Made by a program: the position numbers and the translations under genes | The notes under the pieces: generated by a model | Databases searched by the model: none | The model's input: only the letters and a program-made list of their open reading frames with translations | What the model was told of the DNA's origin: nothing | Assembly (NCBI RefSeq): GCF_947507565.1 | Contig: NC_089178.1 | Location: forward strand, 3,162,001-3,226,000 | Direction: 5' to 3' | Origin: Oscarella lobularis | Taxonomy: Eukaryota; Porifera; Homoscleromorpha; Homosclerophorida; Oscarellidae | DNA length: 64,000 bases | Shown: positions 49,394-61,655 of the stretch, piece by piece | Numbering within the stretch: position 1 is the stretch's first letter | How the letters are laid out: each line of letters opens with the position of its first letter

Positions 49394-51196
49394 TTAATTA
49401 ATGCTTGAACTGGAGGCACTAGAAAAAACCGGATTCTGAAGCAAAGGAGTCAACGACGCTTCCGTATCTTGAGCCTCGCTTTCCTCTTCCTCTTCTTCCT
49501 CCTCCTCACCTACCAACTGCTTCAGATCTTCGTCCCCACCCTCTCGTTTCTTCATATCGCGTCTGATAAAGAAAAAGGCGACGCAAAAGAGCACGGCACT
49601 GATTGCAAACAAGCCCGGATAGAGCACAAGCAAAGCGTGCCGCAGATCCCATCCGGAAACGTTCGATAGAGGAGCGACCAATAGCGTCGCATTTCCGCCG
49701 ACGAGCTGAACGAAGAAAACGTACAGCGACGCGGCGCCCATCGGAAATTTCGGCCGAAGTTCGACGACGACGGCGAGACAAACTCCAATCCACATCTCGC
49801 CGACAAAAAAGGCGACAAGCAAGCACATAAAAGCGGCCGTCGGATGAGATATTGTCAAGACTCCAAAAGCAAGAGGAACGGCTAAAAACTAAAAGAAAAT
49901 AAATCAATATATATATATATATATATATATTGACTTTTTGTACCTGTGATACTATTAGAACGATCACTCGCGTTTGACGTCCAAATCTGACGACGAGAGC
50001 GTCGGATATGAAGCCGCCGAGCGCGGCGCCTATCGCCCCGCCGACGAGCGGCACCCACGACATGTAGTGCGCCGAATTGGCTTGGCGATATTGACTGAAA
50101 AACGGGTCGACGTTGTAGGCGAGAACGAGTCCGCCCCCGTTGCGTATGCCGCCGGCAATGCAAAGAAAGAAGATGGCTGGCGAGAGAAATGATTTCGCTA
50201 GTCCAAGCAGACGAGATCCCTTTGAAAGACGAACGCTCTAAAGAGGATCACATAGATTTATGAGTGGTTATTTATATTGGTTTTACTTCTGCAAGTGCGT
50301 CGGTTCGCTTTGGCGGTTCTTTGACTGTGAATGCCACGACGACGGCTAGAATGCAGCCGGGTATGGCGGCCATGCGAAACACCCATTCCCAGGTCGTTTT
50401 CGCGAGAATGAACTTGAAGACGAAGGTGAGACTGAAGCCAATGTAGATGCCCCAATTGAAAATTCCCATTGCAGCTCCACGAAGATCCTATTACAATGAA
50501 CATTTAAGATAAGGACCCCCCTATTGATAGTACGTTTTACCTTTTCAAAGTAGTCTGATAAAAGACTGGCGCTAAAAGGAGCGCCCACAGATTCGCTAAA
50601 TATCAATAAACATCATTTTTATATATAATTGATTTTTTTGTTTTTTTTTCTTACAAGAGTCCCAGAGCCATTCGGAGGACAACCAGCTGCCAGTACTCGG
50701 TCACAAAGCCCATTAGAAGAGTCGACGTCGACCAGAGAAAGGCGAAAACGGCGAGAACGTTTTTTCGGTTGAATTCCTTCACTTCGACGCCGATTCCGAG
50801 AAGGAGAGCGGAAATGCTGAAAATGACTATAAACGTTGGACCGGCCAAGACTTGATATTGGATTCCCTGTCCGGTGAAATTCCATTGGCATTGAGGAAAA
50901 TTCGAGCACCTGCACACCCAAAACGTCCGATTGGCACGCTATTTTACGTCTTCTGCTTACTCTCTTTCGTTCTTGTGCGCTCGGCAGTCTCTATCGAGGC
51001 TAGAATTGGCCGAAGTCGACACTTTTAGACATCCTTCGTCGCCGTATTTCAGCGCTTGAGCAATCTGCGTCGAAACGACGCCGAGAACGAAGCGATCCGC
51101 GCTGTTGAACGTGTATAAAATCATAAGAAGAAAGAGCGCGTACAGGGAACGGTAGTTTCCCTTAGAAAACAGCCTTCGCCAGGAAGAAGCAGCCAT
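49394..51196 (-). CDS. MFS transporter, spinster-like
   Basis: This 12-helix major facilitator protein starts at 51196 (MAASSWRRLFSKGNY). The first helix contains NSADRFVLGV, similar to the DRF motif in spinster-family transporters. A luminal loop with several Cys follows (GCLKVS, SNFPQCQWNFTG). Later blocks are SVGAPFSASLLSDYFEK, DLRGAAMGIFNWGIYIG, WEWVFRMAAIPG and MSWVPLVGGAIGAALGG with a DALVVRFGR motif, all typical MFS signatures. The C-terminal tail carries a long Glu run and an acidic LL-type motif (LTPLL) that could direct endosomal or lysosomal sorting. Substrate is unknown; lipid or sugar transport would fit the family. The gene begins only 88 bp after the RPS16 stop on the same strand. 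Confidence 0.8.
49903..49931. repeat. (AT)n microsatellite in an MFS intron
   Basis: An uninterrupted run of AT dinucleotides lies in the intron between the exons that end near 49888 and start near 49944. Confidence 0.9.
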
Positions 51197-51238
51197 AGCT
51201 AACGCGCGCTGTCACACCTATATAATCAACGACTTTTC

Positions 51239-51244
51239 TTTATT
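51239..51244 (-). promoter_or_regulatory. Polyadenylation signal of RPS16, within the MFS upstream region
   Basis: The - strand reads AATAAA 40 bp after the RPS16 stop and 42 bp before the MFS start codon. A TATA-like tatata run lies between them near 51218-51224. Confidence 0.65.
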
Positions 51245-51284
51245 AGAACGTGACGTCGGTTACACCACAAAAAAGCGTTCGATT

Positions 51285-51937
<653 letters not shown>

Positions 51938-52092
51938 ATCGCTCTCGCTGAGGTCTCTTCAGTCGTAGACAACGATGTTCTCGCGAGGAACGACCACGAG
52001 GAGAAAAAGAAGCAAATGCGCATGCGTGAACGCTCACAACAAAATTGACGTACAGCCAGCGCTAAGAAAATAGGTTCTCCGTCGTACATTTG

Positions 52093-55000
52093 TCACTTTT
52101 TCATGTCGTCAAGAAGCCTTTCAATTCTCTCCCTCACTTGAGCATGAATGAGATTCTTCGTTTCTTCATAAGCTTCTAGGGCGAGTTTTTTTGCTTCTGC
52201 AGATCCGTTGACCAATTCACGATAGATCGGGATTGTGTATTTCTGCTTTCCTATCACATTCACATATATAGTTATAGCCTGAGTTATAGTAGTGTCAGTC
52301 TTCATTTTGTCACCTTGCGAGAGAAGGAACGCCTTCACGTTAAAAAAATCGTCTGTGTAGTTGCCTTTGATAGTGATTTGCGACCAACGCAGTCGAATCT
52401 AGAGATAGCCCCCCACCAAAAACCGGTAGCATTTATGCAGTTGTTTGTGGCAACAGCTCACTTCTGCATTATGGGTTCCAGAAATGAACGGATACGTCGT
52501 AGCAAGAGTAGCGAGAGTCTGAGCCGGAACAGAAACCTCAACTAATAGCTGGTCCAAAAAGTGAAGCTTCTGTAAACACAATTAGACTCCTATTTCCTAG
52601 AAAGACACAAAAGGGGCTTTCTAATATACTTGATACGTAGGCCACTTCTCAAGGGCCCCCACGTCGGGCTTCTCTTCCTCCTATTAGATCCATTCAACAA
52701 TCGCGCGCTTCAACATTGCATTGCATGCCTACAGGTAGTTTCCCCAGCCAATAAGCAGCTAATTTTTCGGCGGGCTTTGTCAATGATTCGCCTGCACTGA
52801 GGTCTGGGTAGTAGGGAGGACTGCCTGGCGTGTCCAGCCAACGGCTGAATTCGAATCCTTCCCTAAAAAATAGAAACGCCTTGAGAGGAAAATCAAAATG
52901 CGCAGCGTTCCCACGTTGACTCGACTCCCTTGAGATGAGGAAAGTATTCGAAAAAGAATTTGAACAGATCGTCGGAGAGAACGCTCTACGATGCAAAGGT
53001 CTCTCGATAAAGGGAATTTTCACAGTCTAACAAAAGAACCTTGTATTGAAATTTCTGGACGTAGGCTCTAAGAAAGGCGTCAAATGTCTCGTCTGAATCC
53101 GTCAAGCTTCTCAAATAGCTCACAAAACAGAAGCCTAAAAATAGGCCGTAAACAACCGCGGACTGATCCCGTGGCATCCTGTCTGGAATGAAAGACCCCC
53201 CCTCTCCCTGCCGACGACTCCCTGTTTACCTTTCTCATAGGGCGTTTCGCAGTAAGTGTCGTCAGGATCGACGTCGGGACTCAATATGACGCGAAGCCTC
53301 GTAAGATTCGGTTCCTCCAAAGTGGTGCAAACCGAATCAATGCACTGTCGCATCGAGCGCCGATCGACTTACGAGATGCTCAAGATCTCGCTTGAGAAGG
53401 GCTATGCCCGTCGCCGCTTCCAGACACGTATAGTCCTTTCCCAGCAACTCGGTGCAAATTCGCCGCTGGGCGTACATTGTAAACCCCTGCGGAGGTACAT
53501 CCAATGTAAGCATTGGGCGCGCCACTACTAATTCATGTGAGAGCGACGCGACCCACCTCGTTCAGATAGAATTCGCTCCAGCTACCGTTGGTGACGAGAT
53601 TACCAAACCAACTGTGTGACTGGTTGTATTGTAAACAGAGAACAATGGGAAAGTTGGTTGGTCACAAGAGATACGGTAATACCATGACCGCGAGCGCGCG
53701 CTTACGATTTCGTGCATGACAACGTCGGTGAGAGAGCGATCTCCCACGAGGAGAGTCGGCGTCACAAACGTCAGACACGGATTCTCCATTCCCCCGTAGG
53801 GAAAGGAGGGAGGCATGACAAGAAGATCGTATCTAATTGATCAGATTCGTTCAGTCAGTCGCGAGTCCCTCCGTATATAAATAGGTACAGTACCTATCCC
53901 AGACGTATGGACCGAAGAGGCGTTCCCCCGTTTTGATGTACTAAAAAAGAAAAGAAGAAAAAAACGGTTCGCTGCCAAACTGACGGGGGAGAGAGGAAGC
54001 GGCAAAAAAATAGACAGGCTAATCGATCGAATGAAACCTCTTCGGTGACACCATCAAATTCATTTTGAGCTTTGTCCTAGAAACGGGAGAGAGAATAACT
54101 AGATATGCACGCGCGGAAGAAAAGTCCGACACGACCATTAGATACCAATATCCTCCCCGATTGCCACGACAACAAACAGGCATCCATACCAAGTTAGAAC
54201 ACGAGCAGGCGACTCTACTTACGCCGACCGACACGCGGCCGCCGCGCGCGGCCACCTGCAATGCTTCAATCGACGACTTACCAGCATGCAGGGCTCGGTC
54301 CAAACACGGCTTCGAGGCCCAATCGGTGCCGACACGATGTCCCCGGCAGCGAGAGCGACGAGATAGACTGGCACGGAGATTTTCATGTCGAAGCGATATT
54401 CGAGTCGGCCGTCTGGCAGTTTGACGGACGGCGTCCAGTGGGAGGCACTCATGACGACATTGAATTCGGCGGCAATCTTAAAAAAGACATAGAGTTGAAT
54501 TAGAAAGAGTCAAGGGAGTCGTGGTCCTACTTTCACTGTGGCAGACCATGTACTCTTCACAGCCGGCGAATCAAAGCACGGAAAGAATGTACGATTGAGA
54601 ACAGACTGGCCTTGAGTGTAAAGATACGGCAATTTCTTTCCTATAATGTAACCAATGAATGAACACGAAAGAGACCGGCCGCGGCCCCCGGGGTACGTGT
54701 GTTCTCTACCAGCCGTCTGTTCCTTTTTCAGCCAATCGAACGCGTTTCCTGAGCCGGCCACGAACGTGATGACAAGCGTCAACTCGTCGCGACGACGAAG
54801 CGATTCGGGAAGAGAAATGTGAAGTGCGGAGCCGTATTTCGTAAACGGTCGAATATCGAACTTCAACGGGATGCCGTCGTCGTCGACGAGAATCTGTTTC
54901 ACATCGATGTCATGGGAGTCTAGCACGACTAAAAAGAAGAGGAAAACGATTGAGACTTGGACGCGCGGCCGCAAAGTAGTGCATGACGCGGCGCGGCGTC

Positions 55001-56248
55001 GGGAAAAAAAAAGCGCACGACCTCAGGTCTGGTCCATTACAATAGACAATCAAATGACAAAAAAGGCGAGCCCGTGAACGAGATAAACGGACAAATTTTG
55101 TAATTGAATCAATACGACATTCAACGATAGTCCGTCCCCCCAGCACGCGAGGAACGCATTTAGGGCGTTTTTGCTTCGTTGAGGAAAACGGTTTATCGTG
55201 CAGCTTGGCTTCTCGGATCGTCGACGTCATGCAATTTCTCGGAAAGATCGCGCGCGCGCGCGGGGGAAAGGTGAACGAACGAATCGACTTCGCGTCGTTT
55301 AGAGCGCGGGAAATGCGAACAAATTTGCGCGCCGCCGATTTTTCGGACGCTTTGATGGAAACGATGAACACGCGGGCGCGATGCCAGTCCTAACCGCGTT
55401 AGCGAAGTCCTCCGATTCAACTAATCACGCCAATTAGGCTGGTACAAGCCAGTAACAATATGTTGGAACGAGTGATACCGGGGGTACGTTCCTCCTAATC
55501 GACTAATACATTCGCCCACCGAGTTTCATCATCGGCGAAGCGTTTTCGGCTCTTTTACAAGCGCGTTTGCGGCTAGCGTCGCCGCCGTCGCCGCTACGAC
55601 GAACGCACGAGCGGCGTGTTGCCGGCACGCGTGTGAGGCGCATGCGGGCCAGGAAAACCACACCCATATCACCCCCCCTGGACGGGGGAAATACGGATGT
55701 TGAGCGAATGCCCCGCCTATCTAGAGCACTGCAAATCGAATCGTCCGCGAGGCACGGCAAGCATGATTCTCGCGTACGCACACGATGCTACATTCCATTT
55801 CCGTGCGTAGCCCCACAATGCTAGTTCGATATTACGACAGTGCGTCCCATTAGTCTTTCATTCACCACGTCACCGGCGAACTACACTTTGTACCGGATCT
55901 GGTACCATATCCAACCTCAACCGAACCGTTATAACAGCAATCTCCCAAGGTAAAGGGGGGGGGACTCGAGGGGAGGGGGCTCCTCAGTTAGAAGACCTCC
56001 GACGCAAGCGTTATACACAGTAGTAACCCGTATTGCAAGGAAGAGTTAGGCTTAGTCGACGAGTTTTTACTACTTGCCAATGCGCACTTACGTTCGTTTG
56101 CTTCGTGTTCGACGCGTTTCTTCACCGTGAGACGTTCGGTTCCGCTAACCCGTTTTTCTTCAAAAACGATGTCGAAGTCACAGTGATAGTGCGTCGGCTC
56201 GAAAACGTCCGCATTGGCGACCGACGAAGGATCGGCCGGTTTCGCCAT
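52093..56248 (-). CDS. RNPEP: Aminopeptidase B, M1 zinc metallopeptidase
   Basis: This enzyme removes basic residues from peptide N-termini. Exon 1 (56092-56248) starts MAKPADPSS and holds [17 protein letters not shown]. Exon 2 joins to give [13 protein letters not shown]. Later exons encode [35 protein letters not shown], the substrate-site [13 protein letters not shown] and the zinc site. The HEISH motif is split by an intron, with [12 protein letters not shown] then [14 protein letters not shown] supplying the distal Glu ligand. [26 protein letters not shown] and FSRWLDTPG follow. The C-terminus [17 protein letters not shown] matches RNPEP better than leukotriene A4 hydrolase. The stop is at 52093. 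Its first intron is 1.16 kb, far longer than the others. Confidence 0.92.
54929..56091. other. Long GC-rich first intron of aminopeptidase B
   Basis: This 1163 bp intron sits between exons 1 and 2. It holds CpG-rich blocks, a c-run/g-run palindrome near 55672-55690 and a ggggggg tract near 55957. Open frames in it are Arg-rich and show no family signature, so I see no nested gene. It may carry regulatory sites. Confidence 0.5.
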
Positions 56249-57049
56249 CTCGATACGGGGATGTGCGTAAGTAGATCCTGACGTATCGTACGCAGCAACG
56301 GAAGCTACTACTAGTAGGTGCGGAAGTGGGTGGCATCTTTCATCGCGTCCGACCCTTCCACCTGGAACTAAAAACGCTGCGTCTAAAGTGCTCGCACACA
56401 CCAATGAAAAAACCTAACTTGCCTCCTAATAAAAGAACACTTAGCTACTCGTAATCGCGCTGATCAGTGACGCACGACGGGTCGGACGTCGCCAATGCAC
56501 ATTTCGCCTTTACTGCCCTTTATGCGAGCTCCGTACGTGCTGCACGCGATATCAATTTGCACGAGAGTTTACGTTTCGCTTGCACGACCCCTACTAAGGA
56601 CGCCCAACGGTTGAAACAAAACGCTCCCGCCGCCCTGTCGCCGATTTTGAATTTAGCATAGCGGAGGAGTTCTCTATGACTACTAACCGTGCGAAAAGCG
56701 GCGGTGCGGTTTCACTCCCCGCGCCGTGTGCGCGTAGCTAAGGACTAAAGGAGCGAAGATGCTCCGGGCTAAGAGCCGTTTCTCTGGCACTTGTCGGAGG
56801 ACCCTTCCGAAGCCGCGAGACGGTCACTTGTGTTCGTGCGGTTCGCGCTAATGCAATTTATAATTAGCGTCCCTATCGCTCGCATCTATATACAAACAAT
56901 TAGAGGTGATTTGTTTGGGGCGATAATATCGCTCCTCCTCCTACGTGAGGCAACCTACATATACAGAGACTCGCCGGAGGTCGTGCGCATAAACGATCGT
57001 TTCGCTGCAGGTCGAAGACGTACGCTCTTCTTCGAGACGAGAAAAAAAC
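56249..57049. promoter_or_regulatory. Divergent intergenic region RNPEP / TSP1-vWA gene
   Basis: About 800 bp separate the two divergent start codons. I found no coding frame with family features. The string ctatataca near 56885 could be a weak TATA element for the + strand gene. Confidence 0.4.
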
Positions 57050-58917
57050 ATGTTCGCCTTTTCAATCGATCGCCTCCTCATCGGACTCTCGTTCCTACTC
57101 GCCGCTACGCCGGGACCGCTAGTATTATGCGGGCTGCCGAAGCGAGGGAATCAGTACCTATTTTCCTACCGAGAAAATACATATTCCAAGGCTATACAAC
57201 GACTCGTCGAATCTATCTATCCCGACAAGGAACCGACGGCCTCGGAGCAACCCACGCAGCCCTCCGATCCTCAAACGCCTGCAAATGCAAGCGACAAAAC
57301 TCAGGGGGGCAGTCGGTACGACTGCACATGGGCCGAATGGTCGGATTGGGGACCGAAAACAACGCTATTCCGCTGCGGTCACCGCGTGCGAACCAGGCAA
57401 CGCAAGCTCATTCAGGGCAGCACGGAGCACCCGAGCGTGTGCTACGGCGGTGCCAAACACGAAGAGAAAACAGACTGTAAGTCGAATAAAAAGACCCCGT
57501 TCCATATCGCACCTCGTCGCCCGCCCGCCCGCCCGCCCGCCGGTACCCTCGGGTTTTCTGCGAATAGCGTAGGAGACCGTGGCGACGGCAGCGATAAGAG
57601 ATCCCCCTCGAGCTCTTACCGACACCTCGCTGCACTTCGCTCTAAATCGCCTTTTCTCCACGCGACAGAAACGCTGCCGGGCGTCCCAATAACAATGATC
57701 GTAATTGCGCCTCGATTTGTGTGTTTAGAAAAGCCCTACCTTGCTCGTGTCTAGTCTAGTTCTCCCCTTTTCCACCCTTCTAGCCGACCTAGAGATCGCA
57801 CGACAAATTCCCGCGTAGCTGGGCAGGGTATCCCGCCCCAAACAAACGATTGACAACTCTATCCCCCCGCAAGTGCGATCGAATCTAATAGAGACCGCGC
57901 GTATCCCCGTCTATATTTCCATTCGATTAACGCTTCGGTTGGTCTTATCACGCCGTGGGAGACAGTTCGATTTCCCCCCATGCAGTCGTCATTACAGATG
58001 ACGGCTTTCTCGATTGAACAACTAAAACGCCAAACACCGTCTACCGCACCTCAATTTTCAAGTTAGACGCTGTTTGCGTTGGGAAGGGAGGTGACAATTA
58101 CAAACGTCACACCCAATCCCAAGAGGAGGAACCTTCCGCAAATACAGGACAGAAGTAGTTTTACTTTGGGCCCTAGTTAGGTATTAGCATAAGCGTATTC
58201 CGTTACGTCAGGACCCCACTTTTACGCTTCCGCTTCTCACCTGACGTTTCCATCCACGTGGCAATTCCCATTATTCATATTTGACGTTCTTCCTCCTTAG
58301 GCAACGACCCGGTGTTCAGCGAACAACAGCAGCTGTTCGATAAGTACTTCTTTCGAACTATCAAGCACAACGGCTCGCAACGACGACGTCCCGTCGAACT
58401 CCTCTTTCTCGTCGATCGCACCAACTCGCTCCAACCGCACGAATTCGGACGCTTACTGAAGGCAACAGCTGAACTAACGAAAAAGCTCCAACTGGGAAAC
58501 GACAGTCGCGTGGCACTCGCCACCTTTTCGCGCAACACCCATTTAGACATTCCTTTCACAGAGGGCGGTAGTAACGTCGCCGAAAAAATTGCAAAAATAG
58601 ACAGAAAAACGACGGGCATCGCTAACGTTCAAAATGCGCTCGAAGTCTGTCGAAACGCGTTCAAGAAGGAACGTCCCCACAAGCGACGACGCATTCTGTT
58701 ACTTTTGACCGACGCCAAGCCAAAAACCGACGTCAAAATGAAAAAAGTCCTCGATGAGTTGCAGCTTGAGCAAGAAGTCGAAATATTTGTCGTCGGATTT
58801 TTTAACATGGACGAATTGAAATTGAGGGAAATTAGCTCGCATCCGAAGAACGAGCACACATTCTACTTTAAATCGCCGAGACACGTTCGAAGAATGGCAA
58901 GTAATCTTATCAAGTGA
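57050..58917 (+). CDS. Secreted protein with one thrombospondin type 1 repeat and a vWA domain
   Basis: Two exons are supported: 57050-57478 and 58301-58917, joined by an 822 bp phase 1 intron. The N-terminus MFAFSIDRLLIGLSFLLAA is a signal peptide. A Pro/Thr/Gln linker leads to a TSP1 repeat (CTWAEWSDWG to KTDC) with the WSxW core. The second exon encodes a vWA domain beginning VELLFLVDRTNSLQ, with DSRVALATFS and RRRILLLLTDAKP, ending MASNLIK at TGA 58917. The metal site reads DRTNS, so a Thr replaces the usual first Ser. It is likely an extracellular adhesion or matrix protein; I do not know a named ortholog with this exact layout. Confidence 0.8.
57518..57542. repeat. (GCCC)n microsatellite
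   Basis: About six tandem gccc units lie just inside the long intron of the TSP1-vWA gene. Confidence 0.9.
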
Positions 58918-59736
58918 AACGAACCCCCCTGAGTCCCATCCACCCATTTCAATAATGCTGACCGAGGGCAAGCTGGACTCTTGTCCCCCCTCCCCTTACT
59001 TCTTACTTCTTGCCTTGGACACACAAACGTAATGCATCCCCGTGCAGCTCTACTACAAATAGTTTTCTCTCTAAGTCGCCTTGTGCTTGCAGCTAAGACT
59101 TGCTTACTATTCTAAGGACGAAAGTGCTACTCCGTCTGTTTATAATATACCGTATTTTTACAGAGATCTCTATGACTAATGAAACGTTTAAATAAATGAT
59201 AAATAAACCCCCACGTTGCCTATACGGATATCATGTATTGCGGAAATGCCAATATGGGGTTGGGCCTGGGGTTGGAGACTACAACGTCGTCAGGTGGTGT
59301 GTGGGCAAGAAGCGACGGGGCGTCCACGGAGATCAAACAGTATGTTTGCGCCTCTCAATGGCAATAGAGTCGTGCCTAATGAATACACAGCAGAAGGAGT
59401 TTTGACTGTTCTAATCGTGTTGTTCTTCTTCTACAACTTGTGTGACGCGATTACGCTTATCGTTCAGCGACCCGGGGGATTTACACTGGGAGTGGGAATA
59501 AATCAACGTGCACGGATCGTCGCCATGTGAACAGAGAACAAGGCCGGGGATGTCGTTGTGCTTGCTAAATATACGTGCCGAATATTGATTTGATTTAGAG
59601 GTTAGGTAATTGTTTTGTCAGACACGCGGCGAATCAAGCAGCTGATCGGGGGGAGACACAGCAGCGCGTGATATCCGGGTGTGCACGCGCGGCATTTTCA
59701 TTGAAAAGTGCCGGGTGAAACGGGTGAAACGACAAA
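58918..59736. other. Intergenic region after the TSP1-vWA gene
   Basis: A possible polyadenylation signal (aataaatgataaataaa) lies near 59190-59208, about 270 bp after the stop codon. A frame at 59216-59530 encodes a hydrophobic stretch but has no family signature or clear splice partners. The right end should hold the SYCE2 promoter. Confidence 0.4.
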
Positions 59737-60411
59737 ATGTTGAAGAAGACGACGAAAAGGGTACGATCGAATTTCTCGTGCAAGCCCGCACCCAGTTGCG
59801 ACTATTTTTCTTACGGTTCGACGTTCTTCGTCGCCAGGCGGCCGAGAAAGCGCAATCCAACGACGAAAAGGTCTTCAAAATTCCTCCGAATCGCCAATCA
59901 AGCGAACTAGCGCAAGAAAAAAGGCAATTACAAAAAAAAAAAGCGCGTTGTAAAACAAAACCGTTTCCGCGGCGCCCAAAAAGAGGCCCCGTCGCAGAAA
60001 AAACGACATCCGCGATTGGATGCGAAGTTCTCAACGAAAAAGTACAGCACCTCGTCGAAGGATTGAACCGAAAACGAAATCGCGACGCCGAAGCATTGTC
60101 AGGTTAGCGCGCGAGACGCTACGTCACCCGGAATCTTCTCTAAGTTTTCTAAAGACTTCAAGAAGGATATCGAAAAGCAGGCGTCGAGTGCGTACGCGTC
60201 CGTCGAACAAGCGATCGTCGCAATATACGAGACCAATAGCAAAATAATTCATGAAAAAATGCCAGAACTTCTCGCCATATTGGAAAGAATTGGTAGAGAG
60301 ATAAAATTTCCCCCCTTTTTTTCTGAGCGATTATTTCCTGTAGCGAAACTCGAAAATGAGCTCAAACAAGTGAAGACATCCCTCTCCCTTCTCTACAGTA
60401 ATGAAGCATAA
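59737..60411 (+). CDS. SYCE2: Synaptonemal complex central element protein 2
   Basis: This coiled-coil protein assembles the central element of the synaptonemal complex during meiosis. Four exons are proposed: 59737-59760, 59838-60102, 60155-60292 and 60344-60411. The short first exon encodes MLKKTTKR. It is inferred, because exon 2 has no in-frame ATG of its own. Exon 2 is basic (KARCKTKPFPRRPKRG) and ends EVLNEKVQHLVEGLNRKRN. Exons 3 and 4 give the family core: VEQAIVAIYETNSKIIHEKM, then AKLENELKQVKTSLSLLY and the end SNEA. This lines up with the human SYCE2 stretch around IYNDHNKIIQEK and LETELKQV. The N-terminal part is poorly conserved, as in other species. Confidence 0.75.
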
Positions 60412-60496
60412 TAGAGACTCTCTTGCTTGTCCCCAAAGTGGTGTAAAAAATATTATTTCTGTGAATGTCTTATATCTAAATATACTGCACTGTACA

Positions 60497-60535
60497 CGCC
60501 ACACTTTCTACTACGCGCCACACTTTCTACTACGC
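60497..60535. repeat. 19-bp tandem duplication
   Basis: The string cgccacactttctactacg is repeated at a 19 bp period in the 163 bp gap between the convergent SYCE2 and Myc-like genes. Confidence 0.9.
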
Positions 60536-60574
60536 AAATGAGAGAAACTCTTGACTGTCTGTGCCATTTTTCCT

Positions 60575-61655
60575 CTATGGGTCGTTCGCCAACTCTCTCT
60601 TTATTCTCAGCGATGGAAACCCCATTTCTCTTTGAACAGTTCCATAGAAGATTCTATCAGGCCTGTCATTGCAGCTATCCGAGCCGTCCCCGCGTTCGGA
60701 CAGCTGCACGCTGCTCGCGTTGCTATCCGGACTCGAAGGAGACGAAGGAATAAAGATGCAGGGTAGCAAGGGGGGCGGCCCCGATGACGGAACGTGGGAT
60801 GCAGGCGGCGGAGGCGGAGGCGGAGGCGGAGGCGTGCTAAGATAGAGAGGTTGAGTTTGAGGTGGAAAGATGCCGTGATGATAAATTTGAGGCATCGCTT
60901 GGTTGTGCGGATGCATGTGGTAGACATGTACAGGCTCATAATCATAAACTAAATAAGTAGAATAAGTTAGATATACAGTATCTCATTTCCTTTTTTTGTG
61001 CATCGTACCGGGTTGGTGGTATTGGATTGGATGATGGCTGGGTTGGATGATTTGGGGAGCGATGACGCGGTGAGGCGGCACCGCTTGCAACGCCGCGCTG
61101 CTGTGCAACAACGCAAGGTTAGATTCGCAAGAAGAAAAAGATTGAGACATTACTTTCTTTCTTGATCTTCGGTCAAGTATTCGAGTTTCGTTTCTAATCT
61201 CAGCTTCTTGTCGCGCAACGTGTCTATTTCTTTCTGTCCGCTCGACTCGCGCGTTTTCAATTGCTAAAAAAACGATTCCCCTTTCCTATGCCCATCTCCG
61301 AGCCCAGCGTCAAACTCACATCGATTTCCTTTTTCGCCGCGATGAGCACGTCTTTCTGCGACGTTCCGTCGGCCATTCCCAGCGTCGTTGTCAGCCGCTT
61401 TAGATCTCCGCGCAAATCCTTACGTCTAAACGGAATATTTTTACGACGTCCAGAGATTTCTCGAAATAAAAGACGAGCTTACCGTTGCTGTTCCATGACA
61501 TTGTGCTTTAGTCGCCCGTCGGGGGTCTCCCTCATCCGTCCCGATCCCGATCCCCGTCGATTAGCGCCTCTCGACGACGGCACTGGGGCCAGGCGAACTT
61601 CCGATCCTAAATCGGTTGTCGCTGGAGACAAATCGAGCGTTGATTCGGTGTCCAT
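60575..61655 (-). CDS. Myc-like bHLH leucine-zipper transcription factor
   Basis: The start at 61655 gives MDTESTLDLSPATTDLG and a Ser/Gly/Arg linker. The basic region (RLKHNVMEQQRRKDL) is split by an intron and holds the His, Glu and Arg that read E-boxes. Helix 2 (KDVLIAAKKEID) leads into a leucine zipper with LRDKKLRLETKLEYL, which resembles the Myc zipper end LKHKLEQL. Downstream of the zipper lies a tail of about 170 residues, rich in His, Pro, Tyr and Gln. It includes a run of ten prolines and ends KRELANDP at 60575. Typical Myc and Max proteins end near the zipper, and no Myc box is seen in the short N-terminus. It belongs to the Myc/Max/Mxd group; assignment within the group is uncertain. 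Confidence 0.75.
60803..60835. repeat. (GGCGGA)n/GGC repeat encoding polyproline
   Basis: Tandem ggcgga-like units on the + strand encode a run of ten prolines on the - strand in the tail of the Myc-like factor. Confidence 0.85.

Noticed and set aside
55193-55781. Arg-rich open frames in the first intron of aminopeptidase B.
   Set aside because: They reflect GC-rich composition on both strands and carry no domain features.
56791-57480. A long + strand frame overlapping the TSP1-vWA first exon.
   Set aside because: It is a frame shadow. The other frame has the signal peptide and the WSDWG repeat.
59216-59530. A hydrophobic open frame before SYCE2.
   Set aside because: It has no recognisable signature and overlaps the 3' end signals of the TSP1-vWA gene.
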